This document shows positions 36,910-45,178 of a stretch of 64,000 bases of DNA, in pieces. A model generated the notes under the pieces. That model worked only from the letters and a program-made list of their open reading frames with translations. It was not told the origin of the DNA and searched no databases. The stretch is from Palsa-189 sp963803735 (GTDB taxonomy: Bacteria; Acidobacteriota; Terriglobia; Acidiferrales; UBA7541), in the NCBI GenBank assembly GCA_963803735.1, contig CAWDNV010000012.1:283771-347770 (forward strand), read 5' to 3'. The first letter of the stretch is position 1. Every line of letters starts with the position of its first letter. Made by a program: the position numbers and the translations under genes.

Positions 36910-37374
36910 AATGAACACTTACGTAAGAAACGGGGAGGGGGTGGATGATACGGACTTTGCGACCCATTTACTGGTGTTGTCGAGCCGAAAAAAGCGGCCC
37001 TGCGCGAAAAGTCTACCAACAGGATGAGCTTTTCGCGGTTAAACGAGTTATGACGGCGTTTTTTCGGCAGAAACGAGTAGCTACGGCGACTGACGCGCCT
37101 CCGCGACGGCCTGCGGCAGCAAGGTACTGAGCGACATGAGCAACCCACTATTGGTGTTGTCGGGCGCGAAAAAGGCTACCCACCGCGGCGAAACGTCTAC
37201 CAACAGGATGAGCTTTCGCCGCATAACAGAGTCGAGCTTTTTCGGGCATAGAAAAGTCGCTGGGTGTGCCACCCTTTGTAGTTAAGGGTGGGTTCGTGGG
37301 GCCTTTGGCGCGTGCACAGAGAAGGGGCATATACTCGGTCAACTCAATCCGCCAATTGGAGAGAAGGAGACCGT
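36910..37374. repeat. Non-coding gap with two nested-stem elements and an R2 copy
   Basis: No gene is supported in these 465 bp. Two copies of one element lie about 180 bp apart. Copy A: outer stem GCCGAAAAAA (36984-36993) / TTTTTTCGGC (37059-37068), inner stem CGCGAAAAG (37003-37011) / CTTTTCGCG (37029-37037). Copy B: outer CGAAAAAG (37167-37174) / CTTTTTCG (37237-37244), inner GCGGCGAAA (37185-37193) / TTTCGCCGC (37214-37222). Both have the identical 17-nt loop tctaccaacaggatgag (37012-37028 and 37196-37212). Each copy is preceded by TGGTGTTGTCG. An R2 hairpin, CCACCCTT/AAGGGTGG, follows at 37269-37291. Confidence 0.8.
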
Positions 37375-38232
37375 ATGAACAAGCGATGGTATTGGCCGAT
37401 GGGATTGGTCCTGGTGATCGCGGGGGTCGCGGCGGTGCTGGCGGGGCTTGCGTTGCCGGCGGCGGCGCGGGCGCAGGGTCAGGGTCAGCCTGAATCGCAA
37501 AAGCAAACTCGGGCGCAGCTAAACGTGATCACGTCGGGTGGATTTGCGGCGCCGTTACAAGAGCTGCAGCCGGAGTTCGAGAAGTCCACCGGCATCAGGC
37601 TGACGGTGACGCGAGGAGCTTCGCAGGGAAGCGGGCCGGACACGATTGGCGCGCAGTTGCGCCGAGGCGTGGCGGCGGATGTGGTGATCATGTCGCGGGA
37701 GGGGCTCGACGACTTGATCGCGGAGAAAAGAATCGTGGCGGGCTCGGACGTTAACCTGGGCCAGACTCCGCTGGGCGCGGCGGTGCGGGCTGGAGCGCCG
37801 AAGCCGGATATCAGTACGGTCGAGGCGTTCAAGCAAACGATGCTGCGGGCGAAGTCGGTAACGTTTCCGGGCAGCACCACGGGAATTTATATGGTGAAGA
37901 AGCTCTTTCCGCAGCTCGGGATCGCGAACGAAATGGCTCCGAAGACTACAAGCACCGGCGTGGCCGCCGTCTCCAAAGGAGATGCGGAGATCGCGGTGCA
38001 GCCGGTGAGCGAGCTGCTGCACGCTCCGGGGACGGAGTTCGTGGGGACACTGCCGAAGGAGATTCAGTACGTGTCGGTGTTTTCGGCGGCGATGGTGGCG
38101 GGCTCGAAGGAGCCCAAAGCGACGCTGGCCGCACGGGCTCTGGAGGCCAGGAAGCTGCTCGATTTTCTCACGTCGGAAAAGGCGAAGGCGGCGATCAAGG
38201 CGAGCGGCATGGAGGCGGTCAAGGCGCGGTGA
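37375..38232 (+). CDS. ModA-like periplasmic solute-binding protein, orphan
   Basis: The 285-residue protein has a signal peptide (WPMGLVLVIAGVAAVLAGLALPAAARAQ) and a type-2 periplasmic-binding fold: LNVITSGGFAAPLQEL, GAQLRRGVAADVVIM, SVTFPGSTTGIYMVK, AVSKGDAEIAVQPVSEL. It resembles molybdate-binding ModA, but the binding loop differs enough that the ligand is open. There is no permease or ATPase gene beside it, so it either works with a distant transporter or as a sensor or enzyme-like binder. GAAGGAG lies about 6 nt before the ATG. Confidence 0.8.
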   Translation: MNKRWYWPMGLVLVIAGVAAVLAGLALPAAARAQGQGQPESQKQTRAQLNVITSGGFAAPLQELQPEFEKSTGIRLTVTRGASQGSGPDTIGAQLRRGVAADVVIMSREGLDDLIAEKRIVAGSDVNLGQTPLGAAVRAGAPKPDISTVEAFKQTMLRAKSVTFPGSTTGIYMVKKLFPQLGIANEMAPKTTSTGVAAVSKGDAEIAVQPVSELLHAPGTEFVGTLPKEIQYVSVFSAAMVAGSKEPKATLAARALEARKLLDFLTSEKAKAAIKASGMEAVKAR

Positions 38233-38249
38233 GGTAGAGCGACGGGTTT

Positions 38250-38455
38250 GGCAGGGCACAGCCATGAGTGGCTGTGCCACGCAAAAGCAAGGACCCACCC
38301 TTAGGTACGACCCTTCGCCGCTCAGGGCGAGAGGGTGGGGCACCCGAAAAAGGAAAAGCAGATCCCTCGGCCCGGAATCCGGCACGAGGGGCCGAAAAGC
38401 CCCAGGTCTCGCGTCCGAAAGCGCCCGACACCTGGGCTACAAAATGCGCAAGCGG
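38250..38455 (-). repeat. R1-R5-R2-R3 repeat mosaic
   Basis: Read on the minus strand the order is R1 (38446-38394, CATTTTGTAGCCCAGGTG ... CCCCAGG), R5 (38390-38347, GAGGGATCTGCTTTTC), R2 (38346-38292, CCCACCCT/AGGGTGGG pairing) and R3 (38280-38256, a 25-mer differing in one base from the copy at 15.3 kb). R5 and R2 are joined in the same way as at 18.19-18.34 kb on the plus strand. The mosaic lies between converging genes. Confidence 0.75.
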
Positions 38456-38488
38456 CCCCCCTACGTGCGGGGCGCGAGCACCGCCGTC

Positions 38489-39910
38489 CTATTTGGCGAG
38501 CGGCGCGAGGGCGGAGCGGCCGGGGAACTTGGCCGCGGAGCCGAGCTCTTCTTCGATGCGCAGCAGCTGATTGTATTTGGCGACGCGGTCGGTGCGGGAG
38601 GCGGAGCCGGTCTTGATTTGTCCCGTGCCCATGGCCACGACGAAATCAGCGATGAAAGTATCTTCTGTTTCGCCGGAGCGATGCGAAACGATGGATGAAT
38701 ATTTGGCGAGGCGCGCCATCTCGATCGCTCCGATGGTTTCGGTGACCGTGCCGATCTGATTGAGCTTAATCAGAATGGAATTGCCTGCGTGCTCGGTGAT
38801 TCCGCGCTTCAGGCGCACGGTATTGGTGACAAAAAGATCGTCGCCGACGAGCTGGATTTTTTTGCCCAGCACTTCGGTGAGGTGCTTCCATCCGTCCCAA
38901 TCGTCTTCGGCGAGGCCGTCTTCGATGGAAACGATGGGATATTGGCGCACCCAGCCTTCCCAGAAGGCGGTCATCTCCTCCGAGGTGCGCGAGGACTGGT
39001 CTGATTTCTGGAAGACGTAGCGACCAGTGTCGCTCAGATAGAATTCGCTCGCAGCGGGATCGAGCGCGATAGCGATCTGTTTGCCCGCGGTGTATCCCGC
39101 GGCGCGAATCGCTTCGAGGACAAGCTCGATGGCTTCTTCATTGGATTTGAGATTGGGCGCGAAGCCGCCTTCGTCGCCGACGGCGGTGGCATAGCCGCGC
39201 TTGTGCAGCACGGATTTCAGGTGGTGGAAGATTTCGACGCCCATGCGCAGCGCTTCGGAAAAGCTCGGCGCGCCGATGGGCATGACCATGAATTCCTGAA
39301 AGTCGACGGAATTATCGGCGTGGGCGCCGCCGTTGAGAATGTTCATCATGGGCACGGGAAGCGTGGTGGCGTCGCGCTGGGTGGAAAAGCGCGAGAGATA
39401 ACGGTAGAGCGGGAGCCGTTCGGCGGCCGCTGCGGCGCGAGCGGCGGCCATCGAGACAGCCAGAATGGCGTTGGCGCCGAGCTTGCCTTTGTTCGGCGTG
39501 CCGTCGATCTCGATCATGCGGTGATCGAGGGCGACTTGGGCGGAGGCGTCCATGCCCTTAAGGGCTTTGGCGATCGGGCCATTGATGTTTTGGACGGCGT
39601 GGAGCACTCCTTTGCCGAGATAGCGGGACTTGTCCCCGTCGCGCAGCTCGAGGGCTTCGTGTTCGCCGGTGGAGGCGCCGGAGGGCACGGCCGCGCGGCC
39701 GCGCGTGCCGTCTTCGAGGATTACGTCGGCTTCGACGGTGGGATTGCCGCGGGAATCGATGATCTGCCGGCCGATCACGCCGGCGATCTTGTAGGCTTTG
39801 GCGCTGCTGGGCTTGCTGGCGTTTGTCGCTTTGCTGCGATTCGGGCTGGCTTTTCTGGTGGCCTTCGTTTTGGCTTTCGTTTTGGCCTTTGTCTTAGCCT
39901 TGCTGGGCAT
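38489..39910 (-). CDS. eno: Enolase with a lysine-rich N-terminal extension
   Basis: The enolase part is complete: SGASTGEHEALELRDGD, VGDEGGFAPNL, VSIEDGLAEDDWDGW, ILIKLNQIGT with the catalytic lysine, and SHRSGETED. It converts 2-phosphoglycerate to phosphoenolpyruvate. The start at 39910 has GGAGG 7 nt upstream and gives 473 residues, about 40 more than usual: the extra N-terminal part is an AKTK repeat (SKAKTKAKTKAKTKATRK) plus a Ser/Asn/Lys linker before the normal AYKIAGVIGRQIIDSRGNP. An R1 repeat lies 64 bp upstream of the ATG. It is monocistronic. Confidence 0.95.
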   Translation of the reverse strand: MPSKAKTKAKTKAKTKATRKASPNRSKATNASKPSSAKAYKIAGVIGRQIIDSRGNPTVEADVILEDGTRGRAAVPSGASTGEHEALELRDGDKSRYLGKGVLHAVQNINGPIAKALKGMDASAQVALDHRMIEIDGTPNKGKLGANAILAVSMAAARAAAAAERLPLYRYLSRFSTQRDATTLPVPMMNILNGGAHADNSVDFQEFMVMPIGAPSFSEALRMGVEIFHHLKSVLHKRGYATAVGDEGGFAPNLKSNEEAIELVLEAIRAAGYTAGKQIAIALDPAASEFYLSDTGRYVFQKSDQSSRTSEEMTAFWEGWVRQYPIVSIEDGLAEDDWDGWKHLTEVLGKKIQLVGDDLFVTNTVRLKRGITEHAGNSILIKLNQIGTVTETIGAIEMARLAKYSSIVSHRSGETEDTFIADFVVAMGTGQIKTGSASRTDRVAKYNQLLRIEEELGSAAKFPGRSALAPLAK

Positions 39911-39973
39911 GTCGCCTCCGGGAAAATTGCGAGACGGCATTTTAACCTTCGGGCCGCGATGCGCAAAATCGGC

Positions 39974-40164
39974 GAAAAGCCCCAGGTCTCGCGTCCGAAG
40001 GTGACGCGACACCTGGGCTACAAAATGCAGCCAAGTCGACGGAGTTACACGGAGACACTGAGCGCACAGAGAGGAGGGATTCTTCGGTTTCGCATCCCGA
40101 CAGAAATCGTGAAGACACGATTTCCGGACAAGCAGGTCGGGATGCTTCGCTCAGAATGACAACT
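39974..40164. repeat. R1 and R6 repeats between eno and glgC
   Basis: R1 at 39974-40028 (AAAAGCCCCAGGTCTCGCGT ... CACCTGGGCTACAAAATG) is nearly the same as the copy at 38.4 kb. R6 at 40080-40164 has two nested perfect stems: outer GCATCCCGAC (40092-40101) / GTCGGGATGC (40136-40145), inner GAAATCGTG (40103-40111) / CACGATTTC (40116-40124). Together they fill the 260-bp gap between glgC's end and the eno start. Confidence 0.75.
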
Positions 40165-40171
40165 TCGAGTG

Positions 40172-41404
<1,233 letters not shown>

Positions 41405-41745
41405 GGGTCTGGGCCTCTGGGTGTGAGTTGCGGTCGCGTACTGCGCCGCATTGTACTCCAGCGCGAGAAAATCGCAGCCGCGCCCATTAGACGGATAAGG
41501 AAAGGTTCGCGATGCCAAATTATTTTGGGGTAGCGGCTGAGATCAGGATGCCGCGCTGAAGGGCGTTGATAAAGCGCACACCCGCTACGTTTCAATCTTT
41601 CGGAAGTCGCAAGCAAAGCCAGAATTTGGATTTCAGCGAAACAAGCTGCGACCCACAACCCGAATGGAGCCATGTGAGTTTAAATGGTGTGGGGTCGAGC
41701 AAGCCGGGTCACCGTTGCGGCGGCGCTGGCAGCGGAAAAAGTTAC
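41405..41745. other. Divergent glgC-rpsU intergenic region
   Basis: About 340 bp without a gene separate glgC (minus) from the rpsU promoter (plus). No repeat module of the R1-R6 type and no clear hairpin are seen. Confidence 0.4.
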
Positions 41746-41774
41746 TTGACTTAAGGGACGCGCTCCGCTAGAAC
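41746..41774 (+). promoter_or_regulatory. Sigma-70-type promoter for rpsU
   Basis: TTGACT (41746-41751) and TAGAAC (41769-41774) are separated by exactly 17 bp. They are 5/6 and 4/6 matches to consensus and point to rpsU, giving a leader of about 95 nt. Confidence 0.5.
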
Positions 41775-41874
41775 AGGCCCACAAATGGCACCCCCCAGGG
41801 CGTAACCTTTTTTCAGCAAGCGCTGGCTCGGGTTGTACAGCCATATTCATACCCGGAAAGGAGGTGAGCTTCGC

Positions 41875-42072
41875 GTGGCAGAAGTTGTGATTCAGGAAGG
41901 CGAGTCTTTGGAGAACGCTTTACGCCGTTTCAAGCGCAAAGTGCAACAAGAAGACATCATAAAAGAAATAAAGAAGCATAGTTTTTATATGAAGCCCGGC
42001 GAAAAACGCCGTGCGAAGCAGGCTCTTTCCCGGAAGCGTCTGCGTAAGAAGCAGCGCCGCGAGCAGGATTAG
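41875..42072 (+). CDS. rpsU: 30S ribosomal protein S21
   Basis: The 65-residue basic protein begins with GTG (AEVVIQEGESLENALRRFKR) and has the S21 pattern with a C-terminal RRAKQALSRKRLRKKQRR helix. The start is fixed by the near-perfect ribosome binding site AAAGGAGGTGA (41857-41867), 7 nt before the GTG; an ATG at 41833 lies before this site. In Bacteroidetes and some others S21 masks the anti-Shine-Dalgarno region, so a strong site on rpsU itself is notable. A zinc-ribbon gene follows 183 bp downstream. Confidence 0.95.
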   Translation: MAEVVIQEGESLENALRRFKRKVQQEDIIKEIKKHSFYMKPGEKRRAKQALSRKRLRKKQRREQD

Positions 42073-42255
42073 GCAAGCTAATCTGGCCCGCCGATCAGGC
42101 AAGCAGGACCAGGCATTATAGACCCTAGGGATCGTAGGCGGTTGGGCCCCGGTTGAGCTTTCTGGACGCACAGGAAACGAATACGTCCGGATATGCCTGC
42201 CTGGGCCCGGCTGCTTACCGGCCTCGCAGCCAGCGTGGGGTCGTGGGAGCCAGAC

Positions 42256-42558
42256 ATGGAGTACCGGGATAAGGTCCTGAAGTGCTCGGAGTGCAGCGCA
42301 GAATTTGTATTTACCGCCGGCGAACAGATGTTTTTCGCCGATAAGGGTTTCAAAAACGAACCCAAGCGGTGCAAGTCCTGCAAAGCAAAACGCGCGGATA
42401 ACGTCGGCCAGGTAGCTAACTTTCAGCGAGCCGAAACGAAGACGACCTGTTCACAGTGTGGGAAAGAAACGACCGTTCCGTTTAAGCCCACGCAGGGACG
42501 TCCCGTCTATTGTCGCGAATGCTTTCAACAGCGACGGTCGATGGGTTCGCCAGCCTGA
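42256..42558 (+). CDS. Small protein with two zinc ribbons
   Basis: The 100-residue product has four CxxC pairs: CSEC and CKSC, then CSQC and CREC. They form two treble-clef or rubredoxin-like ribbons, MEYRDKVLKCSECSAEFVFT ... PKRCKSCKAK and KTTCSQCGKETTVPFKPTQG ... PVYCREC. Such proteins are widespread and often called zinc-ribbon proteins; they may bind RNA or the ribosome. GGGAG lies 9 nt before the ATG at 42256. Its place after rpsU supports a translation-related role, weakly. Confidence 0.75.
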   Translation: MEYRDKVLKCSECSAEFVFTAGEQMFFADKGFKNEPKRCKSCKAKRADNVGQVANFQRAETKTTCSQCGKETTVPFKPTQGRPVYCRECFQQRRSMGSPA

Positions 42559-42882
42559 CCGCCCTTCACAGGTGCTAAGGGGTTGTTCAGGTTGCTCAGG
42601 GTGACCCTTCGCGGCCGCTAAAGGCGGCGGCTCAGGTGAAGGTGGTTGGCAGCGCGGCTTTGGGGTGAAGCACAGCGCTTTGCTTGATCCCTGTTTTGCG
42701 AGAGGCCGCTGGGGTCTCTTCGCCGCTGCCACCGCAGGTGCGGCTTTCTTAGCACGCGATTCTCTCGTGCGAGAGGCACGTGCCGGCGCCCGCGGGCTCC
42801 GTTCCTCAGAACGACACGCCATACTTGTGCGTCGCGGTACACTTACCACCCGGAAACACCACTCGGAAACCCGCGAGGCGAC
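42559..42882. other. Gap before dinB, no gene seen
   Basis: The 324 bp contain a GC-rich hairpin near 42610-42635 (GCGGCCGC taaag GCGGCGGC) that could end transcription of the zinc-ribbon gene, and nothing else that I can name. Open frames here on both strands have no family-like features. Confidence 0.4.
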
Positions 42883-43398
42883 ATGAAATCGAAACGGCGT
42901 GCTCCTAAGAAAGCCTCGACAACCGGCAACGATGCCGCTCTTCGAAAGCATTTGATCGAACTACTACGTAGCCGCGGAGCACACGCGGATTTCGACGAGG
43001 CGGTCGACGGGCTTCCCGAGGAATTGCGGGGCACTCGCGTAAAAGATGTACCGTTCACACCATGGCGGCTTTTGGAGCATCTACGCATGGCGCAGTGGGA
43101 CATTCTGGAATTCAGCCGCAACGCAAAGCACAAATCACCGAAATGGCCGGAAGGCTATTGGCCTGACAGCGATGCTCCTCCTAACCCGGCGGCATGGGAT
43201 GCCAGCGTGGCGGCATTCCGAAGAGACTTGGGCGAAATGGAAAAGCTGGTAAAGGATCCGTCCAACGATCTTTTTGTTCCTATCCCTCATGGGCAAGGGC
43301 AGACGCTGCTGCGCGAGGCGCTGCTTGTGGCAGACCATAACTCCTATCACGTGGGGCAATTAATTTTACTGCGGCGTTTACTAAGGGCCTGGAAGTAG
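42883..43398 (+). CDS. DinB-like four-helix metal-binding protein
   Basis: The 171-residue protein has the DinB/YfiT pattern with three metal-ligand histidines: one in RLLEHLRMAQWD and two in VADHNSYHVGQLILLRRLL. The first 20 residues are basic and extra to the fold. DinB proteins are thiol transferases or related enzymes using bacillithiol, mycothiol or similar; the substrate here is unknown. A decayed copy of its 3' end lies at 46.7 kb. Confidence 0.85.
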   Translation: MKSKRRAPKKASTTGNDAALRKHLIELLRSRGAHADFDEAVDGLPEELRGTRVKDVPFTPWRLLEHLRMAQWDILEFSRNAKHKSPKWPEGYWPDSDAPPNPAAWDASVAAFRRDLGEMEKLVKDPSNDLFVPIPHGQGQTLLREALLVADHNSYHVGQLILLRRLLRAWK

Positions 43399-43436
43399 CT
43401 GCGACACGGCCCTATTCGCCTGAAGACGGCGCCGAG

Positions 43437-43484
43437 GAAACAGCCCCAGGGCCCGCCACAAACCGGCGCGCCCTGGGCTACAAG
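43437..43484 (-). repeat. R1 repeat
   Basis: AGCCCCAGGGC (43442-43452) pairs with GCGCCCTGGGCTACAAGG near 43468-43485, with one mismatch, around a GC-rich loop. It lies 40 bp after the dinB stop and lacks the T-tract seen at 31.8 kb in this reading. Confidence 0.6.
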
Positions 43485-43590
43485 GCTGCCGGGCGCCTGG
43501 AGATAAACGCCTCAACTCTCGCGACTATTTATTCGCGCGAGTTCTCGCGCACTAGTGGCGCGTCCATAAATTGCGTCAAGGAGCATACAC

Positions 43591-44007
43591 ATGGTTAGCG
43601 GCGCTCATATTGTTCTTTACAGTAGAGACCCAGAAGCAGATCGCGCATTCTTTCGCGACGTTCTCGGATTCCGTTTTGTCGATGATGGCGGCGGCTGGCT
43701 TATTTTTGCACTGCCGCCGTCAGCACTGGCGTTACATTCTTCAAGCGAAAATGGTCCAAATCCAGTCGTGAACACAGGGCACGAGTTGCTTGGTGCGACG
43801 CTCCATCTGATGTGTGATGATTTACCCTCGTTGGTGAAGTCCATGAAGGCCAAAAACGTCGCCTTCACTGAGCCCAGCAAGCAACCGTGGGGTACGAGCA
43901 CGACAATGCGTTTACCCAGCGGCGGCAGTATCGGTTTGTATCAGCCGACGCACAAGATGCCTCTCGGGATTGGATCAATGGAAAACTTCGGCGCGCTAGG
44001 CGGTTAG
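43591..44007 (+). CDS. VOC-family protein (glyoxalase/bleomycin-resistance fold)
   Basis: The 138-residue protein has the paired beta-alpha-beta-beta-beta modules of the VOC fold: GAHIVLYSRDPEADRAFFRD and a second module ending MRLPSGGSIGLYQPTH. A metal-ligand His is visible in GAHIVLYS, and an acidic ligand is not clear. Substrates of the family vary from methylglyoxal adducts to antibiotics. GGAG lies 8 nt before the ATG. Confidence 0.8.
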   Translation: MVSGAHIVLYSRDPEADRAFFRDVLGFRFVDDGGGWLIFALPPSALALHSSSENGPNPVVNTGHELLGATLHLMCDDLPSLVKSMKAKNVAFTEPSKQPWGTSTTMRLPSGGSIGLYQPTHKMPLGIGSMENFGALGG

Positions 44008-44336
44008 GCTTAGCGCGGGCGACTTCGGAAAAATGGAAGCAACAGATCTCCCCCAATGAGGCAATGGCTCAGAACACACCTCCGGGGTGAAGTATTGTCC
44101 GATCAACTGAATGGACGGGGTTGCATCGACCGGTTGAGCTGCACCGTTTGTCAGGACATATGCGGATTAACTAGATGGAAGGGCAATTCACACTTTCCGA
44201 CCTCTCTTCAGGAGAGTGGATAAAAACTCTTGGCTTGTTGTGGCTTTAGGGCACTTTCTTGACAGGCTTGAGCAGCAAATGGCAGGTATTGTTCTGTGAT
44301 TGTTCTCCATCGTGAGGGCACGAAGGGTCGCGACGC
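44008..44336. other. Gap between converging genes, no gene seen
   Basis: These 329 bp are A+T-richer than average. TTGACA at 44259-44264 is a perfect -35, but there is no good -10 at the right distance and no plus-strand gene downstream. A weak CTCTC/GAGAG hairpin lies near 44201-44215. Confidence 0.35.
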
Positions 44337-44711
44337 CTAATTCCTTACCGCGACCTCTTCTTCGAGTTTTGTAACGGTTCTCTTCAACCACCCTAAGACA
44401 GTGGTTTGGAGTTTCTTTGGATTGTCTTCAGCCTTGAGCGACTCGACGGTGTCACCCTTTTCGTTGAGCGGGATCTTGTGGCAGATATCACCGGTCGAGT
44501 TGCGCACTTCGGGCGACGCAAACTCACTTAAGAAACAACTTGAGCAAGGATGCTCCTTTTCCTCAAGGCCTACGTTGAGGCAGGTAATCGAGTCGCGGAA
44601 GATTTCAGGATTTTGGCGAGGCTCTCGGACAGAGGGGTGGTATCCTCCTTTCTCAATCATCTCGATTTCAAACTTTAACTGCTCAATCATTTCCTTTTTG
44701 TCGAAGCCCAT
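44337..44711 (-). CDS. Cysteine-rich small protein of unknown function
   Basis: The 124-residue product starts MGFDKKEMIEQLKFEIEMIE and has a central cysteine set, CLN, CSSCFL and DICHKIPLN, followed by a helix (VLGWLKRTVTKLEEEV). The cysteines and the His are spaced as in a metal site. I recall similar proteins (GGYHPSVREP ... HPCSSCFL ... CHKIPLN) in acidobacteria without a function. AAGGAG lies 7 nt before the ATG at 44711; the frame is open further but that part lacks a start signal. Confidence 0.65.
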   Translation of the reverse strand: MGFDKKEMIEQLKFEIEMIEKGGYHPSVREPRQNPEIFRDSITCLNVGLEEKEHPCSSCFLSEFASPEVRNSTGDICHKIPLNEKGDTVESLKAEDNPKKLQTTVLGWLKRTVTKLEEEVAVRN

Positions 44712-44956
44712 TTGTGTACTCCTTATCGCCAGCGCGGCGGCTGGTCGCTTGCGCTTTGCCGTAGCCCTCGGCCTTTGCGATAGTTTTCCTGCTTGCACTT
44801 CCGAAACCGCTCTCCGCATCAGTATCCGTCCAGAGCCACAATTTCGCCTTGCTCATTGCGATCTCTCCGACGGCCGAACCCTGCCGGGCTAACAGCGATC
44901 AGTGAATGGTGATCGAGTGAATTCCTGCCATCTTCGCCGCTTGCTTAGGTCCGCAT

Positions 44957-45151
44957 TCAAGACGGCAATTGGGGCTTTGCCTGTGGCTTTACGAGCTGTC
45001 GCATCGCGGCATCACCGCTCTCGGCGTCGCAGATCGTACGTTCATCATGTTCGCTGACGATTTCATTTTTCCCGTTAATCAGCATCAAGTCCTTGGCAAT
45101 ACGCCGAGCACTCCAGGCATTCGTTTTGTCGTAGCGTTCCTGGTAAGTCAT
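44957..45151 (-). CDS. Small hypothetical protein
   Basis: A 64-residue frame beginning MTYQERYDKTNAWSARRIAK has AGGTGG 8 nt before its ATG. The product is polar, without membrane segment or known motif. It lies 28 bp from the end of the alcohol dehydrogenase on the same strand. Short length and lack of a family leave this uncertain. Confidence 0.4.
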   Translation of the reverse strand: MTYQERYDKTNAWSARRIAKDLMLINGKNEIVSEHDERTICDAESGDAAMRQLVKPQAKPQLPS

Positions 45152-45178
45152 TGGCATCTCCACCTATGAAGGACGTGA

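Noticed and set aside
36984..37244. CRISPR-like array
   Set aside because: There are only two repeats about 180 bp apart with unequal interiors and no spacer pattern.
36906..37342. Small minus-strand peptides with a shared LILLVD segment in the two element copies
   Set aside because: The similarity comes from the identical 17-nt loop; frames, lengths and flanks differ, so a structural element explains it better than coding.
39203..40159. Plus-strand open frame of 318 codons antisense to enolase
   Set aside because: It is the complement of a highly conserved enolase, with glycine/histidine-rich noise and no motif.
42451..42951. Minus-strand open frame of 166 codons
   Set aside because: It overlaps the zinc-ribbon gene and the start of dinB, has no family pattern and no start signal; it is an antisense shadow of G+C-rich DNA.
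44259..44290. Promoter with perfect TTGACA
   Set aside because: No matching -10 at 16-18 bp and no plus-strand gene follows.
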